Below, piece after piece: positions 9,484 through 18,540 of a stretch of 64,000 nucleotides of DNA. The notes below the pieces were generated by a model. It searched no databases. It saw only the letters and a program-made list of their open reading frames with translations, and had not been told where the DNA came from. Position numbers and translations under genes: made by a program. Positions within the stretch are counted from its first letter, which is position 1, and each line of letters starts with the position of its first letter. The DNA comes from Bin5 sp965218625 (GTDB lineage: Bacteria; Chloroflexota; Anaerolineae; Caldilineales; Caldilineaceae): contig CBDCLG010000020.1 in assembly GCA_965218625.1 (NCBI GenBank), positions 186,001 through 250,000 on the forward strand, written 5' to 3'.

Positions 9484-10881
9484 ATGGAAACCAAAAAGAT
9501 GATGTCTCGCCGTGACTTTTTGCGTGTCTCGGCACTCGGTTCCGCAGGGGCCCTGGCAGCGGCCTGCGCCCCACCTTCCGAACCGGCCGTGGTAGAGGTG
9601 ACCCGCGTGGTGGAGGTCGCTGCTCCAGCCCAGCAACGCACCACAGTCCGTATAGGCGGCTGGTGGGGTGACTTGGGCCGTCTGTTTGCGCCCATTCTCA
9701 TGGACAAGACCAACACGAACATAGTTTATGAGTACGCAAACTGGCCCCAATGGCACGAGAAAATGTTGCTTCAGTTGGCCGCTGCCACGGCGCCCGACTA
9801 CCTGTGTATCGGCCACCCGTGGATGGGTGCTCTCTTCCCGAAAGACCAACTGTTGCCCTTGAATCCCTACCTGGAGGCGTACGGTTTTGACCGCGACCTG
9901 TACTACTGGGATCCCATTGAGGACGTAAGCGGTTACGGGGACGACATCCTGTGCCTTGAGCAGTTCCCAGGCGTGGGCAACGCGTTCTACATCAACCGAG
10001 AGATGACTGACGAACTGGGCATCACCGATATGCTGCCGACTGTAGACAAGCCTGACTACGACACATGGACTTGGGATGATATGGTCGAGTTTCTCGAGGC
10101 CGGAACGAAGAAAAGGGCCGACGGAACGGTGGAGCAGTGGGGGTGCGCCCAAAACATGAGCCGCAACTGGCTCGAGTGGATTTACAGCAATGGGGCGCAG
10201 CGCTACGACAGCATGTGGGGCAAAGGGGACGAGACCGTGTGTACTCTGGACTCGCCCGAGGCGATTGAGGCCATGGACAAGGCCGTACAGGTGGTCAAAG
10301 ATGAACTTTGCTACCTGGAGCTTCTCAGCGGCCCGATTGAGGGAGGGGCCTACCAGGGTAGGAAAGCGGTGAGTCACTACGGTCCGATTGGCGTCGGATG
10401 GCTCCGCACCGAGGAGATGGGTTGGGAGCAGTTGTACATCAAGGGACCGGTCCTCCAGGAGCGGTACACCATGGCCGGCCAGAACTTCATGGGTATAAAC
10501 AAAGCGTCCGAGGTACCCGACGCGGCCCTGGATGTACTCTTTGCCTGGATGATGGACGAGGATGTTGCCCGCCGGTACATCCGCATCGAAGGGCTGACGC
10601 CGGCCTACAATAGCCGGAAGTGGCACGACGAATTGGAGGAAGGCTCCGAGCTCTCGATCGTGACGGCCATCGGTCTGTCGCGCTGGCCGCGCTTTACTCG
10701 CTTCCCCGACAAGGCGGCGACGGTCGTCTATCCGGGGCAGTCCGGGTTCAAGGTCGGTTCATACCTGAACAATGCCATGCATTCAGCCATGGAGTCTGCT
10801 GTACTTGGCAAACAAACGACCGAGGAGGCGGTGAAGCAGGCGGTCGCTGAAATCAATGCCGAACTGGAGAGCGCGATTTAG
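9484..10881 (+). CDS. CUT1 sugar ABC transporter solute-binding protein
   Basis: 465 residues. The N-terminus has a twin-arginine leader (SRRDFLRVSALGSAG) followed by a lipobox-like AAAC, so it is probably exported by Tat and lipid-anchored outside the membrane. A linker EPAVVEVTRVVEVAAP, typical of Chloroflexota binding proteins, precedes a family-1 extracellular solute-binding domain. AAGGGGG lies just before the ATG. The two permease genes of the same importer follow on the same strand. The cargo is expected to be an oligosaccharide or glycoside, but nothing in the sequence fixes it. No ATPase gene follows. Confidence 0.9.
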   Translation: METKKMMSRRDFLRVSALGSAGALAAACAPPSEPAVVEVTRVVEVAAPAQQRTTVRIGGWWGDLGRLFAPILMDKTNTNIVYEYANWPQWHEKMLLQLAAATAPDYLCIGHPWMGALFPKDQLLPLNPYLEAYGFDRDLYYWDPIEDVSGYGDDILCLEQFPGVGNAFYINREMTDELGITDMLPTVDKPDYDTWTWDDMVEFLEAGTKKRADGTVEQWGCAQNMSRNWLEWIYSNGAQRYDSMWGKGDETVCTLDSPEAIEAMDKAVQVVKDELCYLELLSGPIEGGAYQGRKAVSHYGPIGVGWLRTEEMGWEQLYIKGPVLQERYTMAGQNFMGINKASEVPDAALDVLFAWMMDEDVARRYIRIEGLTPAYNSRKWHDELEEGSELSIVTAIGLSRWPRFTRFPDKAATVVYPGQSGFKVGSYLNNAMHSAMESAVLGKQTTEEAVKQAVAEINAELESAI

Positions 10882-10997
10882 GGCATATTGGTTCAGTGAG
10901 TGTCGCGGACATGCGGGCAGGGTTGGTGATACCAACCCTGCCTGGCGGCTTCGTACTGACGTGCAGTGCATTGGATAGATAAGGTTTGAATTTAACG

Positions 10998-11921
10998 ATG
11001 GCGAGTCAAGTGACGACAAGGAAGCGCAATTGGTGGAGGACGCTGGCCGGCCGGGAAGCGATCGCCGGTTACATCAGCATTTCCCCCTGGTTGTTGGGTT
11101 TTCTGTTCTTTGGAATCGCGCCGCTGATTGCTGCGGCCTACTATTCGCTGACGAACTTCGAGATCCTGACGCCGCCGCGGTTCATTGGCCACGATAACTT
11201 CGTGAAGATGTTCACAAAAGACAGACTCTTCTGGCAGTCATTGAAGGTCACAATCATCTTTACGTTGGTGACTGTGCCACTGGGCACCGCCCTAGGCTAT
11301 GGCATGGCCGTTTTACTCAACCAGAAAGTCAGGGGGCTTTCCCTCTGGCGCACCGGCTTTTATCTGCCGGCGGTGGTCCCGGGTCTGGCAGCGGCCTATC
11401 TCTTTTCATACGTGTTCGCGCATGACTTTGGGTTGGCTGACAGCATCCTCAAGACCTTCGGTATCAATAATCCACCCAATTGGTACGGTTCGACGGAGTG
11501 GGCGCTGCCGACGCTGATGATGCTGCATCTGTGGGGGGCGGGCGCCGGGCTGATCCTGTTTCTGTCCGCATTGCAGGGGGTGCCGACGGCGCTCTACGAC
11601 GCGGGCAAGGTGGATGGCGCCAACGCCTGGGCCCGATTCCGGCACATCACCCTGCCCATGACGTCCCCGGTGATCCTGTTCAGTCTCATCATTGGCATCA
11701 TCGGCTCGTTCCAGATCTTTACCAGTGCCTTAATCGTCACCGAAGGCGGCCCGGTCAACTCGACCCTGTTCTATGTGCTCTATCTCTATCGCAGGGGTTG
11801 GGAGCAGTTTCAGATGGGGTATGCGGCCGCCCTGGCCTGGGTTCTCTTCATCATCATCCTCAGCCTGACAATCCTTGTCCTGAGGACATCCGCGCGCTGG
11901 GTCTACTATGGAGAAGAGTAG
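10998..11921 (+). CDS. CUT1 sugar ABC transporter permease, MalF-type
   Basis: About 307 residues with six predicted membrane helices (for example WLLGFLFFGIAPLIAAAYYS and LILFLSALQGVP). The EAA loop, which docks the ATPase, reads LYDAGKVDGANAWARFRHIT. The frame opens at a TTG at 10986, but the ATG at 10998 is preferred because AAGG at 10981-10984 is too close to the TTG. It belongs to the same operon as the binding protein at 9484 and the second permease, whose GTG start is 3 nt after this stop. Confidence 0.9.
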   Translation: MASQVTTRKRNWWRTLAGREAIAGYISISPWLLGFLFFGIAPLIAAAYYSLTNFEILTPPRFIGHDNFVKMFTKDRLFWQSLKVTIIFTLVTVPLGTALGYGMAVLLNQKVRGLSLWRTGFYLPAVVPGLAAAYLFSYVFAHDFGLADSILKTFGINNPPNWYGSTEWALPTLMMLHLWGAGAGLILFLSALQGVPTALYDAGKVDGANAWARFRHITLPMTSPVILFSLIIGIIGSFQIFTSALIVTEGGPVNSTLFYVLYLYRRGWEQFQMGYAAALAWVLFIIILSLTILVLRTSARWVYYGEE

Positions 11922-11924
11922 AAC

Positions 11925-12845
11925 GTGAGCAACGCTGCCGCAAGCTCCGTCACAAAGTCTGCCCAGGATCGAAGAGGCAGGAATGAGCAGTTGAGTCGTC
12001 GGGCTGTCAATCTGTTGGGGCGCGGTCTAATCTACCTGACATTGGCGGTGGGCGTGGTGCTCTTCATGCTGCCTGTGGTTTGGCTGGTGGGCGGTTCGCT
12101 CAAGCCGGTGGAACAGGTCTTCACCGTACCACCTACTTTTTTTCCGCGGCCCGTCCTATGGAGCAACTATGCCGAAGCTTTGGCTAAATTCCCCTTCTGG
12201 GTAGGGTTGAGGAACACGATGACGATTGTCGTGGGCGTTCTGGTCGGGCGTGTGCTGACTGCCTCGCTGGTGGCGTATGGTTTTGCCCGCCTGCGCTTTC
12301 CCGGGCGCGGCGCTCTCTTTGTCGTGGTGCTGGCGACGATGATGATTCCGTATCACGTGGTGCTGCTCCCACAGTATCTGATCTTCCGCGGTCTGGGTTG
12401 GCTGAACACGGCCCTACCGATCATCGTGCCGAACTGGTTTGGTGGCGGGGCCTTTTTCATCTTCATGTTGCGTCAATTCTTCAGGTCCCTTAACAGCGAG
12501 ATTGACGAGGCGGCGCGCATTGACGGTTGCGGCTTCTTTTCTACGCTCTGGCAGATCATCCTGCCCCAGTCCTTACCAGCCATCGGAACATTGGCCATCT
12601 TCACCTTCATGTGGGAGTGGAACGACTTCCTGGCGCCGCTCATCTACCTGAATACCCCGGATAAGATGACGCTGGCTGTCGCCCTGCGGCAATGGCAGTT
12701 TGACACGGATGCGACTTACCGGGAAGCCACCTGGCCTGAACTGATGGTTATGTCCACCATCCTGACCATTCCACCGGTATTGGTCTTCTTCTTCCTACAG
12801 CGTCGCTTCATCCAGGGCGTCGTTATCACCGGCGTCAAAGGCTGA
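11925..12845 (+). CDS. CUT1 sugar ABC transporter permease, MalG-type
   Basis: 306 residues with a GTG start 3 nt after the stop of the first permease, so translation is likely coupled. Six membrane helices are visible, and the EAA loop is IDEAARIDGCGFFSTLWQII. The C-terminus PPVLVFFFLQRRFIQGVVIT ending GVKG is typical of the MalG/UgpE group. An almost identical C-terminus is found as a remnant at 36850-36930. It forms the transmembrane channel with the upstream permease. Confidence 0.92.
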   Translation: MSNAAASSVTKSAQDRRGRNEQLSRRAVNLLGRGLIYLTLAVGVVLFMLPVVWLVGGSLKPVEQVFTVPPTFFPRPVLWSNYAEALAKFPFWVGLRNTMTIVVGVLVGRVLTASLVAYGFARLRFPGRGALFVVVLATMMIPYHVVLLPQYLIFRGLGWLNTALPIIVPNWFGGGAFFIFMLRQFFRSLNSEIDEAARIDGCGFFSTLWQIILPQSLPAIGTLAIFTFMWEWNDFLAPLIYLNTPDKMTLAVALRQWQFDTDATYREATWPELMVMSTILTIPPVLVFFFLQRRFIQGVVITGVKG

Positions 12846-13321
12846 TTGGGCGCACGGGATCAGCGAGGTTAGTTGCAAGGTGGACCAGCCGATCTTCAGG
12901 CTTCAGCTCAATGCCCTGAAGACTTGAAAGAGTAGCCCTGCGACAAGCTCAGGATGAGTATCCTGAGTAGCGCGAACGAGGTGACGGGCGTATCGAAGGG
13001 TACTGGTTTGCTCAGTTAGTCACCACGAACCACGCTACGATACGGCCTCCGTTGCAATACGGCCTCCTGACTTAGCTACCATGGTCACCACAATGCGAAA
13101 CAAGCTAGTGGAAATGGACTGCGGCCTTTTTGATGATGGCTGATCCTGACCAGAACGTGTCTAGCAGTCTACCCTGACGATCGGCACGCCGAAACCAGAT
13201 TCAGGAGGGCGCTCCCACACCGTTCGGCGGCCCAGGATGCGGACCTCGGCCCAGAGTTGCCCGACGGTTAGCTCTGTAAGCCAATCGGCTGTAACCTCAC
13301 GAAAGGAGAATGTTGATTACC
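12846..13321. other. Intergenic region, about 470 nt
   Basis: Apart from the dispersed repeat described separately at 12936-13000, it contains two nearby copies of ATACGGCCTCC around 13035-13070 and no coding signal. GAAAGGAG at 13301-13308 is the ribosome binding site of the next gene. Confidence 0.5.
12936..13000. repeat. Dispersed palindromic repeat unit
   Basis: The unit begins CCCTGCGACAAGCTCAGGAT and ends TATCGAAGGG, so its ends are near-inverted copies, with an internal hairpin CAGGAT-GAGT-ATCCTG. Sequences of this kind (CCCTTCGA..AAGCTCAGG) are common dispersed repeats in Chloroflexota and other bacteria. A degenerate piece of the same type occurs inside the PhyH gene near 18173-18195. 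Confidence 0.55.
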
Positions 13322-15187
13322 ATGGGCGACATGCGCAATGCGGGATGGAAGCGAGGGGATCCTATCCGGTACATTCGGGAGGAGATTCCTGAGTTCGACG
13401 TGCCTCCCTATGAGGGAGAACGGTATGAGGCGCTGGTTCCGGACACGCTTGACCTGCAAGAGCGGGCCGCGCTGGCGATCAACGGGCTGACCGGGCCCAC
13501 CGATCCCGAGGCCGACTATGAGGTTTATTGGATGGTATCCTTCACGCACAACCCGGCAATGATGCTTCACGACTGGTGCGATTTTTCGTCGGTGCAGCCC
13601 GAGTTCATGGAGGCGCTGCCCTTGATGCGGCTGGTCAGTGGCTCGAGGCAGAATGAGCAGGTGGAGCGGCGTTGGATGGAGGTGCTACTGCATATGGAGG
13701 GGCCGGATGGCGTGATCTACGTCCCCACTGTGGGCCGGCCCTGGGCGCGCATCAATGGCTTGTTTGGCAGCGCCGACGTGGATCATTTTGCCAACCCATA
13801 TTACATCGGCCCCCTGTGGAGCGCGATGACTCTGTTCCACTTGCGGGATGGCAGTGGCTTGTGGGAAGAGGCGACTAAGCGGGTGGTCGATGGATTGGCG
13901 GCGCAGGCCATCGAGCGGGAGGGGTATGCATACTTCCCGCTGGTTCTCGTGCCGGGCCAACCGGTCGATCCCAATACGGAGATTCCGACCGGCCTCCAGG
14001 CCAGTCTGGTGGGATGGCTGGCCCAGGGGCTCGCCAAGGTGTACCGTGTTCTGGGCTACGAGCCAGCGTTAGAACTGGCGGGCAAACTATGTCGGTATCT
14101 GAAAGACCACGGCCAATACCATGCTGCCGACGGATCATTCCTGCCCGACTCCCCGGACGGAGGCCCCAAGGCTCACTTTGTCCACCATCTCGTCGGTCTC
14201 GTGGGCATGTTGGAATACGGCATGGTCAGTGGGGACCAGGAGATGATCGATTTCGCCCATAAAGGGTTTCAGTATGGGATGAGGCATGGTGACACGCTGA
14301 TCGGATACTTTCCTGAGAACATTGACACGCCCCAGTTGGAGCACTCGGAGATCTGCGAAGTTGCCTATATGATCATGCTGGCGCTGAAGCTGACGGAAGC
14401 GGGGGTTGGGGACTATTGGGACGAAGCCGACCGCTGGACGCGCAATATGCTGGCCGAAGGGCAATTGTTGCGCACCGACTGGATCGAGCGCATTCCTGGG
14501 GCCGGGCTCAAGTGGGAACGCCAAAGCGATATCCCACGCTCGGTGATTGACGAGACCTACCAAACCACTGAGCGGGTCGCGGAGCGCAACTTGGGGGCAT
14601 TTGCCGGCTGGCCGACGGCCAATGACTGGTATGTGGGAGCCGGGCCGGGGATTATGCATTGCTGCACCTATAGGGGATCGCGAGTGATCTACTTCCTGTG
14701 GGACCGTATATTGCAGCATGACAATGGTCAGCTGCGGGTGAACCTGCTGCTCAATCGGGCGTCCCCGTGGGCGGACGTGGACAGCCACATTCCCTACGTG
14801 GGGCAGGTGGACGTACGGATCAAGCAACCGGTGGAGCTGTGGCTACGGATACCCGAGTGGGTGCAGCCGGCCGAAGCGCGGGTGCAGGTGAACGGTGCAG
14901 AACGGACCGTGAGCTGGGAGGGGCGGTACGCCAGAGTCGGGGCGGTGAAGCCGGACGATGTGGCGACGCTGACCTTCCCGATCGGCGAGCGGGCCGAGAC
15001 GGTGTACATCGAGAAGGAGCGATACACGCTGGTACGGAAGGGGAACGAGGTGGTCGCGATTGATCCACCGGGACAGTACTGTCCCTTGTATCAGCGGGAT
15101 CACTATCGCGTCAACAGCACGCGCTGGCGCAAGATCGAACGCTTTGTTTCTAATGAGCAGATTGATCGATGGGCCAGGTGGACATGA
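13322..15187 (+). CDS. GH127-like glycoside hydrolase (beta-L-arabinofuranosidase fold)
   Basis: About 621 residues with an (alpha/alpha)6 barrel followed by beta-sandwich segments, as in the GH127/DUF1680 group. The zinc-site signature of that group is visible: a Glu-x-Cys in HSEICEVAYM at about 350 and a Cys-Cys pair in IMHCCTYRGSR at about 450. In characterised members the first Cys of the pair is the nucleophile, releasing L-arabinofuranose. No signal peptide is seen, so it should act inside the cell on imported oligosaccharides. Start choice is uncertain: GAAAGGAG at 13301-13308 sits 1 nt before an ATG at 13310, 4 nt before a TTG at 13313 and 13 nt before the ATG used here. It follows the CUT1 importer and overlaps the next gene. 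Confidence 0.7.
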   Translation: MGDMRNAGWKRGDPIRYIREEIPEFDVPPYEGERYEALVPDTLDLQERAALAINGLTGPTDPEADYEVYWMVSFTHNPAMMLHDWCDFSSVQPEFMEALPLMRLVSGSRQNEQVERRWMEVLLHMEGPDGVIYVPTVGRPWARINGLFGSADVDHFANPYYIGPLWSAMTLFHLRDGSGLWEEATKRVVDGLAAQAIEREGYAYFPLVLVPGQPVDPNTEIPTGLQASLVGWLAQGLAKVYRVLGYEPALELAGKLCRYLKDHGQYHAADGSFLPDSPDGGPKAHFVHHLVGLVGMLEYGMVSGDQEMIDFAHKGFQYGMRHGDTLIGYFPENIDTPQLEHSEICEVAYMIMLALKLTEAGVGDYWDEADRWTRNMLAEGQLLRTDWIERIPGAGLKWERQSDIPRSVIDETYQTTERVAERNLGAFAGWPTANDWYVGAGPGIMHCCTYRGSRVIYFLWDRILQHDNGQLRVNLLLNRASPWADVDSHIPYVGQVDVRIKQPVELWLRIPEWVQPAEARVQVNGAERTVSWEGRYARVGAVKPDDVATLTFPIGERAETVYIEKERYTLVRKGNEVVAIDPPGQYCPLYQRDHYRVNSTRWRKIERFVSNEQIDRWARWT

Positions 15188-16077
15188 ACATGAATGTCAG
15201 ACTTGGAAGTGCGCCGGCCGCTTGGGGCGTTTCATTCGCCAGCGATCCCAAACAGACGCCTTGGACGCGCTATCTGGATGAGGTTGCCGAGGCCGGCTAT
15301 ACCTGGACGGAGCTTGGCCCATACGGCTATCTTCCCACGGACCAAAGCAGGCTGGAGCGCGAACTGGGCCAGCGCAATCTCAAACTGGCCGGCGCAGTCA
15401 TCATGCCCGTACTGGAGGAGCGCGCGGCGTGGCCTGAGATCGAGCGAATGGTTCTCGACCTGGGTGAGTTGCTCGCGGGCCTGGGCGCCAAATACCTCGT
15501 TCTGATCGATGACCTCTATACCGATCAGCACACCGGCAAACCTGTAGCGGCGCCCACGCTCGACGAGGAATCCTGGAACATTCTGATCGACGCCAGCCAC
15601 GCCATCGCGCGCCTCGCCGGGCAGAATTTCGGCCTGCGCACCGTCTTCCATCCTCACGCCGACACGCACGTCGAGTACGAGGAGCAGATCGAAAAGCTCC
15701 TCAACGAAACGGACCCGGCGCTCGTTGGTTTGGCGCTGGACACCGGCCATCACGCCTACCGCGGCAGTGATCCGGTGGCATTTATCCGAAAACACCAGGA
15801 ACGGCTTGAGTACCTTCACTTCAAGAGCGTCGATCCGGAGATGCAGAAGGAGGTGGAGGGCAAAGGCGTCCCCATCGCAGTCACGACCGCACAGGGCTAC
15901 TTCTGCGAACCATGGCGGGGCGCGGTGGACTTCCCGGCATTGCGCGACCTCTTGGCCGAGTTGAGTTACGACGGCTTTGCGATCGTGGAACATGACATGT
16001 ACCCGACACCGTTCGACAGACCATTGCCTATCGCCAGGCGGACACGCGCCTACTTCCAGCAGATAGGTCTCGGATAG
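15184..16077 (+). CDS. IolE-like TIM-barrel protein (inosose dehydratase / sugar epimerase-like)
   Basis: About 297 residues. The ATG at 15184 overlaps the upstream stop as ATGA, implying translational coupling; the ATG at 15190 has a better-spaced AGGTGG and is an alternative. The opening GSAPAAWGVSFASD, then GYTWTELGPYGYLPTD, FHPHADTHVEYEEQ, LALDTGHHAY and EYLHFKSVD follow the order seen in IolE/inosose dehydratase-like proteins of the xylose-isomerase-like superfamily. No other inositol-pathway gene is present, so a dehydratase or epimerase acting on the product of the neighbouring hydrolase is as likely as true inosose dehydration. Confidence 0.8.
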   Translation: MNMNVRLGSAPAAWGVSFASDPKQTPWTRYLDEVAEAGYTWTELGPYGYLPTDQSRLERELGQRNLKLAGAVIMPVLEERAAWPEIERMVLDLGELLAGLGAKYLVLIDDLYTDQHTGKPVAAPTLDEESWNILIDASHAIARLAGQNFGLRTVFHPHADTHVEYEEQIEKLLNETDPALVGLALDTGHHAYRGSDPVAFIRKHQERLEYLHFKSVDPEMQKEVEGKGVPIAVTTAQGYFCEPWRGAVDFPALRDLLAELSYDGFAIVEHDMYPTPFDRPLPIARRTRAYFQQIGLG

Positions 16078-16122
16078 GCGCAATCATCGAAACCGGAATC
16101 GTACCGGAGGTTGGGATTGAAC

Positions 16123-17208
16123 ATGCTGCGGCAGACACAGGAGACGAATGCAGCGCGCAATCGGGGTGGGCTGCGCCGGCAAATCGCACGCATCGTTGTC
16201 GGGCTGATTGTGTTGCTCCTGATCTTGGGGGCGATAGGATTCGTATATGAAAGCAGCGTCGAGTCGCGTGTCTACCAGCGCTATCCGCCCCCCGGCGCCC
16301 GGATTGACGTTGGCGGGTACAAGCTGCACCTGCACTGTACCGGCGAAGGCAGCCCGACGGTCATCGTAGACGCTGCCCCTCAAGGCGGCTCGTTGTACTG
16401 GAGTCTGGGGCAGCCGAAGGTCGCTACCTCCACGCGCATCTGCACGTATGATCGCGCCGGGTATGGATGGAGCGACCCTAGCCCTTCTCGACGCAGCAGT
16501 ACCGAGATGGTGATCGAACTCCGCACGCTGCTCGGCCGCGCGCAAGTTGAACCCCCCTACGTGCTGGTCGGGCATGGGCTGGGCGGGTTGTACATGCAGC
16601 ACTTTGCGATGCTGCACCCCGACGATGTAGCTGGCATCGTGCTGATCGCCTCCGATCATCCGGAATACGAGACCCATATGCCCGAACCGGTGAGCCGGGT
16701 TGAAGCCGCCAACATCAACGCCTTGACGGGCCGGCGGCTGCTTGCCCGGCTGAGCGTCTTGCGTCTGCTCGGCAATGCCGGGCAGATCGAGTTCCCGGCG
16801 GAATTTGACCTGCTGCCGCCCGAATTGCGCGCGACCGCCAAAGAATTCTGGATCTACAATGCGCAGGTTTACGCTACGCTGGCCGCAGAAAGTCGCCGGA
16901 CGATGTTGCAAGAGAGCCGGGCGCAGGTGCGGCGGCTTTCACCGGGCGTTGCGTCCTGGCTGCCCGATGTGCCACTGCTCGTCATCACGCACGGAATCCC
17001 CGGTCATCGCGTGCCGGGTCTCGACTCCGAACTGGCCGTGGAAGAGGAGCGTGTCTGGCAGGAAATGCAGCAGGATATGGCGGCTCAGGGGCACCCGTTG
17101 CGCGGGGAGTCGCTGGTCGCTGAACAGAGCGCGTTCAGCGATATTCCCCTGAAGCAGCCTGATCTGATCATCGCTGCCATTCTAGAGGTCGTTGACGCGG
17201 CCCGATAG
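16123..17208 (+). CDS. Membrane-anchored alpha/beta-hydrolase fold protein lacking the catalytic Ser and His
   Basis: About 361 residues. One N-terminal membrane helix (IVVGLIVLLLILGAIGFVY) is followed by an alpha/beta-hydrolase domain of the CYDRAGYGWSD-type group (here ICTYDRAGYGWSDPSP). The nucleophile elbow, normally GHSLGG, is GHGLGG, so the serine is a glycine. The region that normally carries the catalytic histidine (SGHxIQxDQP) reads QSAFSDIPLKQP, with no histidine. The fold appears intact, suggesting a pseudoenzyme with a binding or structural role. The frame opens at TTG codons (16111, 16117); the ATG at 16123 is 12 nt after CCGGAGG. It lies between the IolE-like gene and a PhyH gene. 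Confidence 0.75.
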   Translation: MLRQTQETNAARNRGGLRRQIARIVVGLIVLLLILGAIGFVYESSVESRVYQRYPPPGARIDVGGYKLHLHCTGEGSPTVIVDAAPQGGSLYWSLGQPKVATSTRICTYDRAGYGWSDPSPSRRSSTEMVIELRTLLGRAQVEPPYVLVGHGLGGLYMQHFAMLHPDDVAGIVLIASDHPEYETHMPEPVSRVEAANINALTGRRLLARLSVLRLLGNAGQIEFPAEFDLLPPELRATAKEFWIYNAQVYATLAAESRRTMLQESRAQVRRLSPGVASWLPDVPLLVITHGIPGHRVPGLDSELAVEEERVWQEMQQDMAAQGHPLRGESLVAEQSAFSDIPLKQPDLIIAAILEVVDAAR

Positions 17209-17230
17209 AGGACGTAAGGAGGCAAGACGG

Positions 17231-18475
17231 ATGGAGATCAATCGCCGGCAATTCCTTGAGCAGGGGTATCTCATCCTGCGCAACGTCGTCCCGCCGGACG
17301 AGCTGGACGAGTTGCGCGCAAGCTACGAAATCATGGTCGAACGCCAGAAGGCAGTCTGGGCACGCGAACGCCAACCTGGCGATCCGCCAGGCGGCGTCTG
17401 GGAGTCCGCGCCCCAGCCGCGCCTGAGGCTCCACGATACGCCGGAGCTGATCGACCAAAAGACGGTCGGCGCGATAGAGTTCTGGTTTCACGAAAACACG
17501 CTCGGTGTCAGCAGCCAACTGCTGAACATGCCGGGAACGGCCCACAGTGAGATGTTTTTGCTGTGCAGCCCGGTACGCGACCACGGACCCGCCAAATGGC
17601 ACCGCGATATCCATCCGATCGATACGGCGCCCCTGGAGGGCTACGTGAGAGACCTGCTGGAAAACGGACCCAGACATTTGCAATGGAACATTGCACTCTA
17701 CGACGACGATGTGCTGTGGGTGGTACCGGGTAGCCACCATCGGCTGAACACCGAAGAAGAAAACCGCATGTTGTCGGCAAATCCGAGGGCGCCTTTGCCG
17801 GGCGGCGTCACGGCGGAGCTGAAGGCAGGTGACGGTGTGGTGTATGTCAGCCCTGGCATTCTGCATTGGGGCAGCAACTACAGCAGCAAGTTACGGCGTA
17901 CAATCCATGGAACCTATGCCATCTTGACGGCCTACAAAGACTTGAGCTTCAGCAGGTACTTGTCCGGTTCGGCCCGAGCAGTTTTTGAGCGCTGGACCGA
18001 GCGGAGCCAGCGGATGCAAGACGTCACCGAAGCAACGCTGCGGGCCGCCATACAGAAGGATGCCGTAGCCTACCGTGAAAACCTGGACAAGCTCCATCCA
18101 GGGATCGGTGAAAATGGAAAGCTGTTGCTAACGGTCTTCCTGTCCAAGGCAGCCCATTTAATCTATCTGTTGAGGTGTTCTGAGCCTGTCAAGGGATCAG
18201 AGGCAGGCCGTCTTGAGGGTGTTCCGGCGGGCCTGTCGATGTGGCTGACGCGGGCGCATCCGAACAGCCTGAACTGGGGGCCGCAGTTCGCCGAGCGTTT
18301 CTCGTCGGAGGAATCGCAGGCGCTATGGGAACGCTTCAAGAGGCTCGATGCCAGGATGCAGGCAGATGAAGAGCAATTCGCGCCCGGCCTGCTTGCGGAA
18401 CCTATGAAGTACCACTTCAATGAAATGCCGGCCGATTTGAATGTTGAGGCCTTCATAGCCGGCTGGGGTAGATAA
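17231..18475 (+). CDS. Phytanoyl-CoA dioxygenase (PhyH) family protein, long form
   Basis: About 414 residues. AAGGAGGC ends 8 nt before the ATG at 17231. The double-stranded beta-helix core has an Fe(II) HxD motif in KWHRDIHP and a distal histidine in GILHWGSNY or RRTIHGTY. Conserved WVVPGSHHRLN and LKAGDGVVY flank them. The family comprises Fe(II)/2-oxoglutarate-dependent oxygenases of small molecules. The nearest relative in the window is the protein at 46440-47663. Compared with it, this copy carries about nine extra residues around RCSEPVKGSEAGR, which look derived from a dispersed DNA repeat. It is followed by a second, distant PhyH gene. Confidence 0.88.
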   Translation: MEINRRQFLEQGYLILRNVVPPDELDELRASYEIMVERQKAVWARERQPGDPPGGVWESAPQPRLRLHDTPELIDQKTVGAIEFWFHENTLGVSSQLLNMPGTAHSEMFLLCSPVRDHGPAKWHRDIHPIDTAPLEGYVRDLLENGPRHLQWNIALYDDDVLWVVPGSHHRLNTEEENRMLSANPRAPLPGGVTAELKAGDGVVYVSPGILHWGSNYSSKLRRTIHGTYAILTAYKDLSFSRYLSGSARAVFERWTERSQRMQDVTEATLRAAIQKDAVAYRENLDKLHPGIGENGKLLLTVFLSKAAHLIYLLRCSEPVKGSEAGRLEGVPAGLSMWLTRAHPNSLNWGPQFAERFSSEESQALWERFKRLDARMQADEEQFAPGLLAEPMKYHFNEMPADLNVEAFIAGWGR

Positions 18476-18540
18476 CGCAAACTGAATATCAGCGGAGCTT
18501 TGTAGTTTAACAGCTGTTCTATTGTCAAAGGAGCAGATTG

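Noticed and set aside
15184..16077. Assigning this gene as iolE in an inositol catabolic operon
   Set aside because: The IolE-like motifs are real, but no iolB, iolC, iolD or iolG partner lies nearby, so the specific pathway is not supported.
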